44,263 nucleotides of DNA from Chthonomonas sp. UBA2362 (GCA_002344135.1 DDTO01000003.1:36080-80342); one strand, 5' to 3'; shown: positions 24,357-33,454, numbered from the stretch's first letter. Notes: generated by a model not told the origin, from the letters alone. Numbers and translations are program-made.

Positions 24357-25127
24357 ATGCTCGTCGACACCCATTGTCACCTCAACGACGTCGAGGCCTT
24401 CCCCGACCCCGATCGGGCCATCGAGGAGGCGCTGGCGGCGGGGGTCGGGCGGTTGATCGTGGTCGGTGTCGATCCGACCTCATCGGAGTTAGCCGTCGAG
24501 ATCGCGGAGCGCCATCCGAGCCGAGTCTTCGCCACCGCCGGTTGGCATCCCAACTATGCGGCGAGCTTCGACGAAGCGGGGCTAGACCGGATCGTCGCTC
24601 TGATGGAAAGGGAGTCGGTAGTCGCCCTGGGTGAGATCGGACTCGATGAGCACTGGGACTTCGCGAGCCCCGCGCAACAGGACCGAGCGCTTTGCGCCCA
24701 ACTCGAGATCGCAGCCGATTTCGGCAAGCCGATCGTCTTCCACTGCCGCGAAGCGTACCCACGGCTAATCGACGCCCTCGAAGCCCGGCCCGATGGAGAT
24801 CCCCCCTACATCTTTCACTGCTTCAGTGGCGATGCCGATGAAGCACGCCGGGCGCTGGCGCTGGGCGGATGGTTTGGTGTCGATGGGCCGATCACCTATC
24901 GAAAGGCCGACGCTCTTCGCTCCCTCGTGGCCACGCTTCCTCGCGACCGCCTGCTCATCGAGACCGACAGCCCGTGGATGACGCCGCACCCTCGTCGAAG
25001 CGAGCGCAATCGGCCCGCGTTCCTGCCGCTCATCAACGAGGGTCTCGCTTCCGCTCTGGGGATCACAGGGGAAGCCTGCGCCGCGCTCACCACCGGGAAC
25101 GCGACCCGGCTCTTCGGGCTGCCTTAG
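24357..25127 (+). CDS. tatD: TatD family metal-dependent hydrolase/DNase
   Basis: A 256-residue TatD-type TIM-barrel nuclease, implicated in DNA repair and DNA fragmentation. Metal ligands: MLVDTHCHLND (H6, H8), ALGEIGLDEHWD (E), IVFHCREAY (H), YIFHCFSGD (H) and the last D in LIETDSPWMTPHPRR. The ATG at 24357 restores the family start; the ATG at 24345 adds four residues and remains possible. It is adjacent and divergent to an OGG-type glycosylase, suggesting a DNA-maintenance neighbourhood. Its stop overlaps that of prfB by 4 bases. Confidence 0.92.
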   Translation: MLVDTHCHLNDVEAFPDPDRAIEEALAAGVGRLIVVGVDPTSSELAVEIAERHPSRVFATAGWHPNYAASFDEAGLDRIVALMERESVVALGEIGLDEHWDFASPAQQDRALCAQLEIAADFGKPIVFHCREAYPRLIDALEARPDGDPPYIFHCFSGDADEARRALALGGWFGVDGPITYRKADALRSLVATLPRDRLLIETDSPWMTPHPRRSERNRPAFLPLINEGLASALGITGEACAALTTGNATRLFGLP

Positions 25128-26240
25128 TCGACGAAAGAGTCTGGACTCGGCGGTCGCTTGAGGTACGCCTCGATAAAGCCGTCGATGTCGCCATCGAGGA
25201 CCGCCAGGACGTTGCCCGTTTCGTGTCCGGTACGGTGATCTTTGACCATCGTATAAGGCTGCATGACATAGGACCGAATCTGTCGCCCCCAGGCGGCCGG
25301 GCCGCCCTCGCCTTTCAGCAGCCGGACCTGCTCCTCGTTCTCGGCATGCTGGAGTTCGGAGAGACGAGCCAGCAAGACCGACATCGCGCTGGCACGGTTC
25401 TTGTGTTGGCTCCGCTCGTTCTGGCATTGGACCACGATCCCCGTCGGCAGGTGGGTGATACGCACCGCGCTCTCGGTCTTGTTCACGTGTTGCCCACCGG
25501 CCCCTCCGGCGCGGAGGGTCTCGACCTTCAGATCATCCGGATTGATGTCCACCTCGGTTTCCTCGATCTCGGGAAGAACCTCGACCCGGGCGAATGAAGT
25601 GTGTCGGCGCGCCGCGGCGTCGAAGGGTGAGATCCTCACGAGGCGATGGACCCCGTTCTCGCATTTGAGGAACCCGTAGGCGTTCGGTCCGGAGACCAGC
25701 ATCTGCACTCCTCGATAACCGGTGACGTCGCCGGGAGTCTCGCTGAGGATCTCATACTTATAACCCTGCCGCTCAGCCCAGCGCGTATAGAGGCGGAAGA
25801 GCATCGATGCCCAGTCACAGGCCTCGCTCCCCCCCGCGCCGGCGTTGATTTCGACCAGCGCGTTGCGCGAGTCGTGCTCCCCGCTGAGGAGCGTTTCTAG
25901 TTCATACCGGTCGAGTTCTTTGAGAAAGGCGATCGCTTCTCGGTCGGTCTCCGCCGCGATTTGCTCGTTCGGGTCCGCTTCGAGCAGTTCGTACCACTCG
26001 GCGATCTCCCGCTCCTTGTCGGCCAGGCGCGAAAAGGGCTGTACGATGTCGCGCAGGCGCGAAAGCTCCTTGAGGCTCTTGTTTGCCGCGGTGGGATCTC
26101 CCCAAAAGTCGGGCTCGGCGGTCCGCGCTTCGAGGGTGGCTATCTGTGACTGGAGTCGAGGCAGGTCAAAGATGCCCCCGGATAGCGTCCAGTCGCCCAC
26201 GCGACTTGGACAGCGCTTCTTGCTGTTCGGGGTTCAGCAT
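25124..26240 (-). CDS. prfB: Peptide chain release factor 2 (programmed +1 frameshift)
   Basis: RF2 releases finished proteins at UGA and UAA. The coding sequence is joined from two frames. The ATG at 26240-26238 reads 24 codons (MLNPEQQEALSKSRGRLDAIRGHL) to an in-frame UGA at 26168-26166. A +1 shift on CUU-U then continues as DLPRLQSQ... for 347 codons, total about 371 aa. RF2 landmarks: the stop-recognition tripeptide SPF (VRISPFDAAARRHTSF) and the catalytic GGQ (AGGAGGQHVNKTESAVRI). The frameshift lets low RF2 raise its own synthesis. The uninterrupted frame alone would miss the true N-terminus. Confidence 0.95.
26166..26180 (-). promoter_or_regulatory. prfB +1 frameshift site
   Basis: Minus strand reads CGG GGG CAT CTT TGA C. 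A Shine-Dalgarno-like GGGGG lies 3 bases before CTT, and CTT is followed by the UGA stop. This is the standard RF2 autoregulatory recoding signal, with CAT in place of the usual TAT codon. Confidence 0.95.
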
Positions 26241-26264
26241 GAGCGGAGTGTACCGCGCGAGGGG

Positions 26265-27044
26265 TTAGGGTATTCGGATGAGCATCGACAAAGACCCCAC
26301 GTCTTCGAACCCGAGCCCCCGATACACGGCGTGGCCCATGGACGAGGATTGAAGGACGCCGATCCGGTAGCCCTGCTTTCTGGCAGCGCGCAGTGGCTCG
26401 GCGGTGGCGAACGCCCCCAACCCGCAACGCCGGTGCTCGGGCACGGTCGCCACGCAGTAGATGCCGGCAACGCCATGACCCCTAATGAGCGCCGAGACCG
26501 CCACCGTCCGTCCCTCATGGCTCACGCGGAAGAACTGAACATCGGCGTCCTCAGCCGCATCGATCGGCACAGCAAGCGGGCTGAAGACGTCGGCGACGCA
26601 CTGGGGAAGTTCGTATCCAATTGCGAAAGCAGCCGCCCAGTCCTCGGCATCGTCACCTGGCTCGAAACGTTCGAAGTGGTATCCCTCCGGAAGCCGACAC
26701 GGTGCAAGGGAGTCGATCTCGACCGCCATAGCGGGCATCGTCTCCTCATGAGCGAACCCGTTCTGCCTAGCCGCTTGTTCGGCTTCGGAGCGCAAACCGT
26801 CGGCGAAGATCACGCACGACGGCTGTCCCGTTGCGGCGAGTTCGCGGGCAATGGCCTCCACTTCGTCGTCCGCTTGGCCGATCGCAAAGTTGCCGAACGG
26901 ATGCGGCTCACCCGTAACGAGCTTGACTCCGCCGCTGGGGAGAATTGCACCGCCGGGGGGCACCCGGTGACCGAACACCTTTTGGAAGGCGAAAGCCATG
27001 TGGGGGCCAGCCACGGCCGAGGCTTGTTGGATGCGCTCGAGCAT
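26265..27044 (-). CDS. GNAT family N-acetyltransferase
   Basis: A 259-residue protein with a C-terminal GNAT domain (about 130-259). Acetyl-CoA binding motif A reads CVATVPEHRRCGLGAFAT (the R/Q-x-x-G-x-G/A loop is RRCGLG). Motif B is VLQSSSMGHAVYRGLGFEDVGSLSMLI. The N-terminal ~125 residues (VTGEPHPFGNFAIGQADDEVEAIARELAA...) look like a degenerate second GNAT half, as in two-domain enzymes. The acceptor substrate is unknown. It lies 24 bases upstream of prfB on the same strand and may be cotranscribed. Confidence 0.85.
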   Translation of the reverse strand: MLERIQQASAVAGPHMAFAFQKVFGHRVPPGGAILPSGGVKLVTGEPHPFGNFAIGQADDEVEAIARELAATGQPSCVIFADGLRSEAEQAARQNGFAHEETMPAMAVEIDSLAPCRLPEGYHFERFEPGDDAEDWAAAFAIGYELPQCVADVFSPLAVPIDAAEDADVQFFRVSHEGRTVAVSALIRGHGVAGIYCVATVPEHRRCGLGAFATAEPLRAARKQGYRIGVLQSSSMGHAVYRGLGFEDVGSLSMLIRIP

Positions 27045-27101
27045 CCGAGCAGTTTACGCATGACGAAGCGTGTTTTGTCCGCCTGGTCCGTCCCTAAGGC
27101 T

Positions 27102-27539
27102 ATGGCTGTGGCTCTGACCGGTTGGCTTCCTTGGGCGCTGCTGTCGGCGTGCTTCGCGGCGTTGACGGCGATCTTCGCCAAGGTCGGGCTAAAGGGTGTC
27201 GATTCCGACTACGCGACCCTCATACGAACGGTCGTGATCCTCGTGGTGCTCTCGCTCTTCGTTGCGCTCGCCGGCAAGTGGAGCGATCCGCGCGGCCTGG
27301 CCCCCCAGACCTGGTTCTTCCTCGGGCTCTCGGGCCTGGCGACAGGGGCGTCTTGGGTGTGCTACTTCCGTGCCCTTCAGATCGGCGAAGCTTCGAAAGT
27401 AGCGCCCGTGGACAAGTTCAGCGTCGTGCTGGTCGCCCTGTTCGCCGTCGGCTTTCTGCGCGAGCGGCCGTCGTTGCGCGAATGGCTCGGGATCGGACTC
27501 GTTACCGCAGGCGTGGTCGTGCTCGCGCTCAAGCGGTAG
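27102..27539 (+). CDS. EamA-type transporter, single five-helix unit
   Basis: A 145-residue DMT-superfamily membrane protein with one EamA repeat: about five hydrophobic helices (WLPWALLSACFAALTAIFAKVGL, LIRTVVILVVLSLFVALAG, TWFFLGLSGLATGASWVCYF, VDKFSVVLVALFAVGFL, WLGIGLVTAGVVVLAL). Half-size EamA proteins must dimerise. The ATG at 27102 follows AAGG; the ATG at 27060 would add 14 residues. The long frame upstream is antisense to prfB and the GNAT gene. The TAG stop is supplied by the GGTAGCC start of a dispersed repeat. Confidence 0.88.
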   Translation: MAVALTGWLPWALLSACFAALTAIFAKVGLKGVDSDYATLIRTVVILVVLSLFVALAGKWSDPRGLAPQTWFFLGLSGLATGASWVCYFRALQIGEASKVAPVDKFSVVLVALFAVGFLRERPSLREWLGIGLVTAGVVVLALKR

Positions 27540-27587
27540 CCGGGGGATGGTTCGTGCCCCCGGTGGGACGTCTTCCCGCGGCAAGAG
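27535..27587 (+). repeat. Dispersed intergenic hairpin repeat, copy C
   Basis: GGTAGCCGGGGGATGGTTCG, then TGCCCCCGGT and ACGTCTTCCCGCGGCAAG. Its first bases hold the stop codon of the EamA gene. A further copy follows 80 bases later. Confidence 0.8.
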
Positions 27588-27614
27588 CCATCGGCGTGCC
27601 ACCAGAGTGGAGAA

Positions 27615-27666
27615 GGTAGCCGGGGATGGTTGGTGCCCCCGGTATGCCGCCTTCCCGCGGCAAGGC
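27615..27666 (+). repeat. Dispersed intergenic hairpin repeat, copy D
   Basis: GGTAGCCGGGGATGGTTGGT, then GCCCCCGGT and CGCCTTCCCGCGGCAAG. It lies in tandem with copy C between convergent EamA and lepA genes and is preceded by AGAA, as is copy A. Confidence 0.8.
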
Positions 27667-27670
27667 TAGG

Positions 27671-29467
<1,797 letters not shown>

Positions 29468-29516
29468 GCGGCTCGGGGGATTGTACCGGAGGGCCGCCGA
29501 GAGGCCCGGCGCGGGC

Positions 29517-29522
29517 TAAACT
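29517..29522 (+). promoter_or_regulatory. -10-like box before sugar-binding lipoprotein
   Basis: TAAACT, 9 bases before the ATG at 29532, with no Shine-Dalgarno sequence. A probable leaderless transcript. Confidence 0.45.
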
Positions 29523-29531
29523 ACCCTTGTC

Positions 29532-30887
29532 ATGAAGTGGAACTCGATCTGGCTCGTCGCACTCCTCGCTCTCGCCGGCTGCGGTTCGGGTGGTGACTCG
29601 ATTGAGACCGAGGCCCCCAAGACGGGCGCCGCCGCGGGGAAGAAGCCGGAGAAACTCGCGGGCAATCTCGAGGTCGCCGCCTTCAAGGGCGGCTACGGGA
29701 TCGACTTTTACGAGGCCTCGGCCAAAGAGTTCGGGCAGAAGCACCCTGAGCTCAAGATCGAGGTCTGGGGCAATCCGCGCGTCTGGGAGCAGCTGAAACC
29801 CCGCTTCGTCGGCGACGACCCGCCCGACCTCGTCTTCCCCGGCTGGGGCTTCGACCACTGGGCAGCCGCCGACGAGGGGCAGCTCCTCGATCTCGGACCC
29901 GCCCTCGACGGCCCCGCCGCCGAAGGAGAGGGGAAGTGGCGAGACTCGTTCGACCCCTCCATCCTCAAGCTGGGCCAGCTCGACGGCAAGCAGTATGCCA
30001 TCCCCTTCTATGTGATGCTCCTCGGCTGGTGGTACGACCCCGGGGTCTTCGAGAAGAACGGCTGGACGCCCCCGAAGACCTGGGACGAATTGCTCGCCCT
30101 TTGCGAGAAGATCAAGGCCAAAGGGATCGCGCCGATCACGTTCCAGGGCAAGTATCCCTACTACATGATCGACGGCATGCTCCTGCCGTGGTGCCTCAGC
30201 GTCGGCGGGAAGGAAGCCCTCGACGCCGCCCAGAACCTCGAGCCGGGCGCATGGAAGTCGCCGGCCATGCTGAAGGCCGCCCAGATGATCGACGAGCTGA
30301 ATATGAAGGGCTACCTCCAGCGCGGGGCGGTCGCGATGACCCACACCGAAGCCCAGCAGGAGTTCCTACAGGGGCGTGCGGCGATGGTCCCCTGTGGCAG
30401 CTGGCTGCCCTCCGAAATGAAGGAGCAGATGCCCGCCGGGGCGAGGATGAAGTTCATGCTCCCGCCCGCCGCCCCCGACGGCAAAGGCGACCCGACCGCG
30501 ATCCTCATCGGCATCGAGCCGTGGATGGTGCCCACCAAGGCCAAGAACCCCGATGCGGCGATCGAGTTCTTCAAGTACATGACCTCGCCCACGAGCGCGC
30601 GCAAGTTCGTGGAGCAGAAGGCCACGCCGACCGCGATAAAGGGCTCGGAGTCCGCCCAGCTTCCCGAGGTCATGGTCGAACCCGCCGAGGCGTTCAAGAA
30701 CAGCAAGACGATCTGGGCGGTCCAGTACCGCCAGTGGTATCCGGCATTCAATACGGAGATCGAGAACGCGCTGACGTCGATGCTGAACGGCCAGCTGACG
30801 CCGGAGGCTTTCTGCGACCGGGTGGAGGCCGCCGCCGAAAAGACGCGCCAGGACGACACCCTCAAGAAGTACAAGGTCGCAAGCTGA
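29532..30887 (+). CDS. ABC transporter sugar-binding lipoprotein (family 1 SBP)
   Basis: A 451-residue extracytoplasmic solute-binding protein of the carbohydrate-uptake (CUT1) type. MKWNSIWLVALLALAGCGSG is a lipoprotein signal with lipobox LAGC. The two-lobed SBP fold shows LEVAAFKGGYGIDFYEASAKEF, a DDPPDLVFPGWGFDHW hinge segment, GKQYAIPFYVMLLGWWYDPGVFEKNGW, WDELLALCEKIKAKGIAPI, EFLQGRAAMVPCGSW and KNPDAAIEFFKYMTSPTSARKFVEQ. Many aromatic residues suit sugar stacking. No permease or ATPase gene follows; a repeat block does, so its transporter lies elsewhere. The exact sugar is unknown. Confidence 0.9.
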   Translation: MKWNSIWLVALLALAGCGSGGDSIETEAPKTGAAAGKKPEKLAGNLEVAAFKGGYGIDFYEASAKEFGQKHPELKIEVWGNPRVWEQLKPRFVGDDPPDLVFPGWGFDHWAAADEGQLLDLGPALDGPAAEGEGKWRDSFDPSILKLGQLDGKQYAIPFYVMLLGWWYDPGVFEKNGWTPPKTWDELLALCEKIKAKGIAPITFQGKYPYYMIDGMLLPWCLSVGGKEALDAAQNLEPGAWKSPAMLKAAQMIDELNMKGYLQRGAVAMTHTEAQQEFLQGRAAMVPCGSWLPSEMKEQMPAGARMKFMLPPAAPDGKGDPTAILIGIEPWMVPTKAKNPDAAIEFFKYMTSPTSARKFVEQKATPTAIKGSESAQLPEVMVEPAEAFKNSKTIWAVQYRQWYPAFNTEIENALTSMLNGQLTPEAFCDRVEAAAEKTRQDDTLKKYKVAS

Positions 30888-30890
30888 ATC

Positions 30891-31293
30891 CCCCTCGCGC
30901 CAGCGAGGGGGAAGCTGGCCGGGCGAAGCCCGCGCCGGCAGGGGGAGTAAGAGAAATCCCCCTCGTCTCGGCGAGGGGGAAGCTGGCCGGGCGAAGCCCG
31001 TGCCGGCAGGGGGAGTGATAGCCCGGGCCTTCGACGGGCCAACCGAGAACCTCGATGTGGGGCCGTGAGTATTACTCTCCCTCTTCGCACGATTCGCGGC
31101 GAAGGTCCCTCTCGCGATGCGAGAGGGAATCCCCGCTCCCCCTCGCCAGCGAGGGGGAAGCTGGCCGGGCGAAGCCCGTGCCGGCAGGGGGAGTAATAAG
31201 CCTCCGGGAGCCAGTGAGGGGGAGGAAGAGAAACTCCCCCTCACGCCATGTAAGGGGGATCTGGCCGGGCGAAGCCGCGCCCGCGGGGAGGAA
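30891..31293. repeat. Palindromic repeat cluster (four units)
   Basis: Four units of about 60 bp start near 30891, 30959, 31138 and 31235. Each has a hairpin of the form CCCCCTCGC...GCGAGGGGG, then AAGCTGGCCGGGCGAAGCCC, then a Gly/Cys-rich GTGCCGGCAGGGGGAG. Units 1-3 are nearly identical and unit 4 has drifted. A separate perfect hairpin with arms TCCCTCTCGC/GCGAGAGGGA lies at 31108-31130. No gene is present in this 412-bp interval; the short frames here are low-complexity artefacts. It marks the edge between housekeeping and accessory DNA. Confidence 0.8.
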
Positions 31294-31299
31294 GAGACC

Positions 31300-32007
31300 T
31301 TACGCGGCCTTCTTCGACTTCGAACTACCCTCGGCGACCGCGAAGGACACCGGGCCGACCTTGCCCAGAGTATTCATCTCGGTCTCCTGACCGGTAAGCA
31401 GATTCACGTACTGAATCGCTACCGCGTAATGGCCCGGCGTCACCGGTACCGTCGTCTCGAGCGAGCCCGAGGCGAAGGCGAAGTGCTTGAACGTGCGATA
31501 CTGCTTGCTCGGCTTCGCGTTCGCATTGCGCAAGCGCTGTACGAGCAGGGCCGTTGTCGTAAAGGCGCCGTTCGGAGCGCTCGCTACGAACTTGATCGCT
31601 CCCGTCTGAGCGGTCACGGTAAACGTGAGCGCATCGCCGGGGAAAGAAGCCTGGGGCGGCGTCGCCGGTGCCTGATTCTCGTCGGAGTTGACCAGCAGAT
31701 AGCGCGTACCGAACGCAACGAACCAGTTGAATCCACTGCGCTGGCGAATGCTGCCGCTGACGTCGTTCATATCGCGGATACCCTCCGCATAGGTGTTCCA
31801 TGCCTCCGCCTGCGCGGGGGTGAGGGACTTCCACTGCTGCGTGACCCTCGTAAAGGCCGTCCGGACTGCCGACTGCGAAGGCGTATCCGGGTTGTTCACG
31901 ATGGGTCGATCCGCGAGCTCGGTGCCGTTCTTGGTAAAGCGATAAACCGCATTCCCTGCCCGACCACTCAGCCCGCGCATAAAGTTACTCAGTTTTACAA
32001 CCGCCAT
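31300..32007 (-). CDS. Uncharacterised protein, paralogue A of a flanking pair
   Basis: A 235-residue protein of unknown function. It aligns along its full length with the protein starting at 43635: MAVVKLSNFMRGLSGRAGN against MAIVRTSAFVAGIRGSAGN, then P-TP-Q---R---T, WKSLTPAQAEAWNTYAEGI against WKALSLAEARAWREYAAAL, and later TTALLVQRL / TTELLVQRL and TPGHYAVAIQYVNLLTGQ / RPGLYACAVRYVRMSTGQ. Proteins with this 'G-AGN-Y---G-----R---P-TP-Q' N-terminus and a WxxL...WxxYA helix are, from memory, often phage- or element-associated, which I cannot verify here. The C-terminus is basic (SSKSKKAA). The ATG at 32007 follows AAGGAAGG. The longer upstream frame is antisense to another gene. Confidence 0.8.
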   Translation of the reverse strand: MAVVKLSNFMRGLSGRAGNAVYRFTKNGTELADRPIVNNPDTPSQSAVRTAFTRVTQQWKSLTPAQAEAWNTYAEGIRDMNDVSGSIRQRSGFNWFVAFGTRYLLVNSDENQAPATPPQASFPGDALTFTVTAQTGAIKFVASAPNGAFTTTALLVQRLRNANAKPSKQYRTFKHFAFASGSLETTVPVTPGHYAVAIQYVNLLTGQETEMNTLGKVGPVSFAVAEGSSKSKKAA

Positions 32008-32205
32008 GGTGGTGGTTCCTTCCTTGCCGCTCCGGGGGTCTTCTTTGAGACGCTTGGTCGCGGCAATGTTAGTGTCGGCAGTCTTGCGGGTGATTTTTAG
32101 GGCCGACCGGCGAAGACGAGATCGTATTGCAATGCAAGCCTTACGGCCGATCGTGCAGTTGTCCGGATCGCTGACGCAAACAGGCGACCAGCCAGCCCTT
32201 GATGT

Positions 32206-32211
32206 GATACT
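32206..32211 (+). promoter_or_regulatory. -10-like box, leaderless type
   Basis: GATACT preceded by TGT (extended -10), ending 9 bases before the ATG at 32221. No Shine-Dalgarno sequence is present. Confidence 0.4.
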
Positions 32212-32220
32212 CTTCTGGCC

Positions 32221-32763
32221 ATGGCCGCCTACGACGCTAACGCCATCCCCGCTGCATTTGGCCCGAACCGTATGTCTGAGGTTTGGGGAAAGCCGCCATT
32301 CGAACGGGCGAGGCACTTTGCGGAAGCGCTCGACTGGCTGGACGCCGGCTACTGGCAGGGCTATGTCGATGCAGCCCGCGCCGAAGAATTGCGCGCTGGA
32401 GTCGTCAATGCCATCCGTGCGACCAGCGCCGATCTTGCCCGGCAATTCGAGGCCGAGGGCCGGTGGCGCGAGCGCGACTTTCCCCTCTGGCCCAAGAACC
32501 GGAAGAACACCGACGATCCCGACCGTATCTACGGTACCGGGGTCATGCCCCCCCGGATCGGCTGCTGGCCCGCGACCGAGCCATATCCCGACGATCCAGT
32601 TGAGTTGGCAGAGATGGCGGAGGAACTCAGAGTCTGGATGGAGACCGTGGCCGCTCGAGCGCTCTACACGCATGATGAACGGAAGGCCGCGGTCACGGGT
32701 GCCGACGGCCTCTTCGAACTCGCATGGCGCTCGCTGCGAGGGCACCCCAACGTGCTCGAATAA
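32221..32763 (+). CDS. Hypothetical protein next to the CRISPR array
   Basis: A 180-residue soluble protein I do not recognise. It is acidic and Trp/Arg-rich (ALDWLDAGYWQGYVDAARAEELRAGVVNAIRA, RWRERDFPLWPKNRKNTDDPDRIYG, AEELRVWMETVAARALYTHDERKAAV) and likely mostly helical. It has no signal peptide, membrane helix or nuclease motif. It is divergent from paralogue A, and its stop lies only 15 bases from the decayed last CRISPR repeat, so it faces the array tail-to-tail. Codon use is like the chromosome. It might be a cargo gene of the accessory island. Confidence 0.7.
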   Translation: MAAYDANAIPAAFGPNRMSEVWGKPPFERARHFAEALDWLDAGYWQGYVDAARAEELRAGVVNAIRATSADLARQFEAEGRWRERDFPLWPKNRKNTDDPDRIYGTGVMPPRIGCWPATEPYPDDPVELAEMAEELRVWMETVAARALYTHDERKAAVTGADGLFELAWRSLRGHPNVLE

Positions 32764-32778
32764 CTCGCCGGCGCCCAA

Positions 32779-32815
32779 CCCAACAACGCGCCCTTGGCAG
32801 CGGGAGGGGTGAGAC
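32779..32815 (-). repeat. Decayed terminal CRISPR repeat
   Basis: Exactly one spacer length (35 bp, 32816-32850) beyond the last perfect repeat lies a 37-bp stretch. It keeps GCGGGAGGGGTGAGAC at one end (intact repeat: GCGGGTGGGTGAGAC) but has lost the half that encodes the crRNA handle (GGATTGAAAC). In the transcription direction it is the leader-distal end, where decayed repeats are expected. Confidence 0.75.
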
Positions 32816-32850
32816 GAGGATAGGCTCCGGGATACGGCACTCAAGGCGCC

Positions 32851-33321
32851 GTTTCAATCCGCACCCACCCGCGCGGGTGGGTGAGACACGGCAAGACCGC
32901 CCAGAAGCGCCAAGCCCTAGAAGTTTCAATCCGCACCCACCCGCGCGGGTGGGTGAGACGAGGGATACCGGCTTCGACACGGGGGTATAAGCGGGTTTCA
33001 ATCCGCACCCACCCGCGCGGGTGGGTGAGACCCAGCGCGGTGCGCATGATCCTGGAGTCTTATGCCGTTTCAATCCGCACCCACCCGCGCGGGTGGGTGA
33101 GACGTGTTGTCGCCGCCCTTTCGCCCCCCGAATCCATAGTTTCAATCCGCACCCACCCGCGCGGGTGGGTGAGACGAGTTCCGCCAGGACGACCGCCGCC
33201 CGTACCACATTGTTTCAATCCGCACCCACCCGCGCGGGTGGGTGAGACCCGTTTCGCCCTCGGGGACGAGTTCGAGCCCCGCCGGTTTCAATCCGCACCC
33301 ACCCGCGCGGGTGGGTGAGAC
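32851..33321 (-). CRISPR. Type I-C CRISPR array, 7 identical repeats, 6 spacers
   Basis: Seven identical 37-bp repeats start at 32851, 32923, 32995, 33067, 33139, 33212 and 33285. On the plus strand they begin GTTTCAATCCGCACCC and end GGTGGGTGAGAC. Spacers are 35, 35, 35, 35, 36 and 36 bp. In the crRNA direction (minus strand) the repeat ends in CGGATTGAAAC, the type I-C 5' handle left after Cas5c cutting. The middle is a perfect 22-bp palindrome (CACCCACCCGC and its complement). Transcription runs in the same direction as the cas genes, with the leader on the cas2 side, so 33285 is the youngest repeat. A decayed eighth repeat adds a seventh spacer at 32816-32850. Confidence 0.98.
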
Positions 33322-33454
33322 GGCCAATTCTCGGTTGTCAACGTGCCCGTCCGGCCGACGTCTCCGGCCGGAGTCGAACCGCGTGGAACAGCCGACGAAC
33401 TCGCGCCGTCCCACGAACCTTACCCTAAAGCCGCCATCAGGCCCGGTTCGCGGG
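33322..33454 (-). promoter_or_regulatory. CRISPR leader
   Basis: 133 bp between the cas2 stop and the first repeat, non-coding. The repeat-proximal end reads TTGACAACCGAGAATTGGCC on the minus strand, the place where integration signals lie in leaders. It also holds a GCGGTTCGACTCC stretch that resembles a tRNA/tmRNA T-arm (about 33370-33385). A clear -10/-35 pair is not obvious; TTTAGGGTAAGGT at about 33420 is the best AT-richer patch. Confidence 0.7.

Noticed and set aside
31300..32844. 514-aa minus-strand frame that would extend paralogue A
   Set aside because: The extension is antisense to the gene at 32221-32763, and the paralogue alignment and ribosome binding site both place the start at 32007.
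32693..33414. Several frames across the CRISPR array with repeated peptides such as VSPTRAGGCGLK
   Set aside because: They are translations of the CRISPR repeat, not proteins.
33322..33454. A complete tRNA in the leader
   Set aside because: Only a T-arm-like segment is present; no matching acceptor, D or anticodon arm could be folded.
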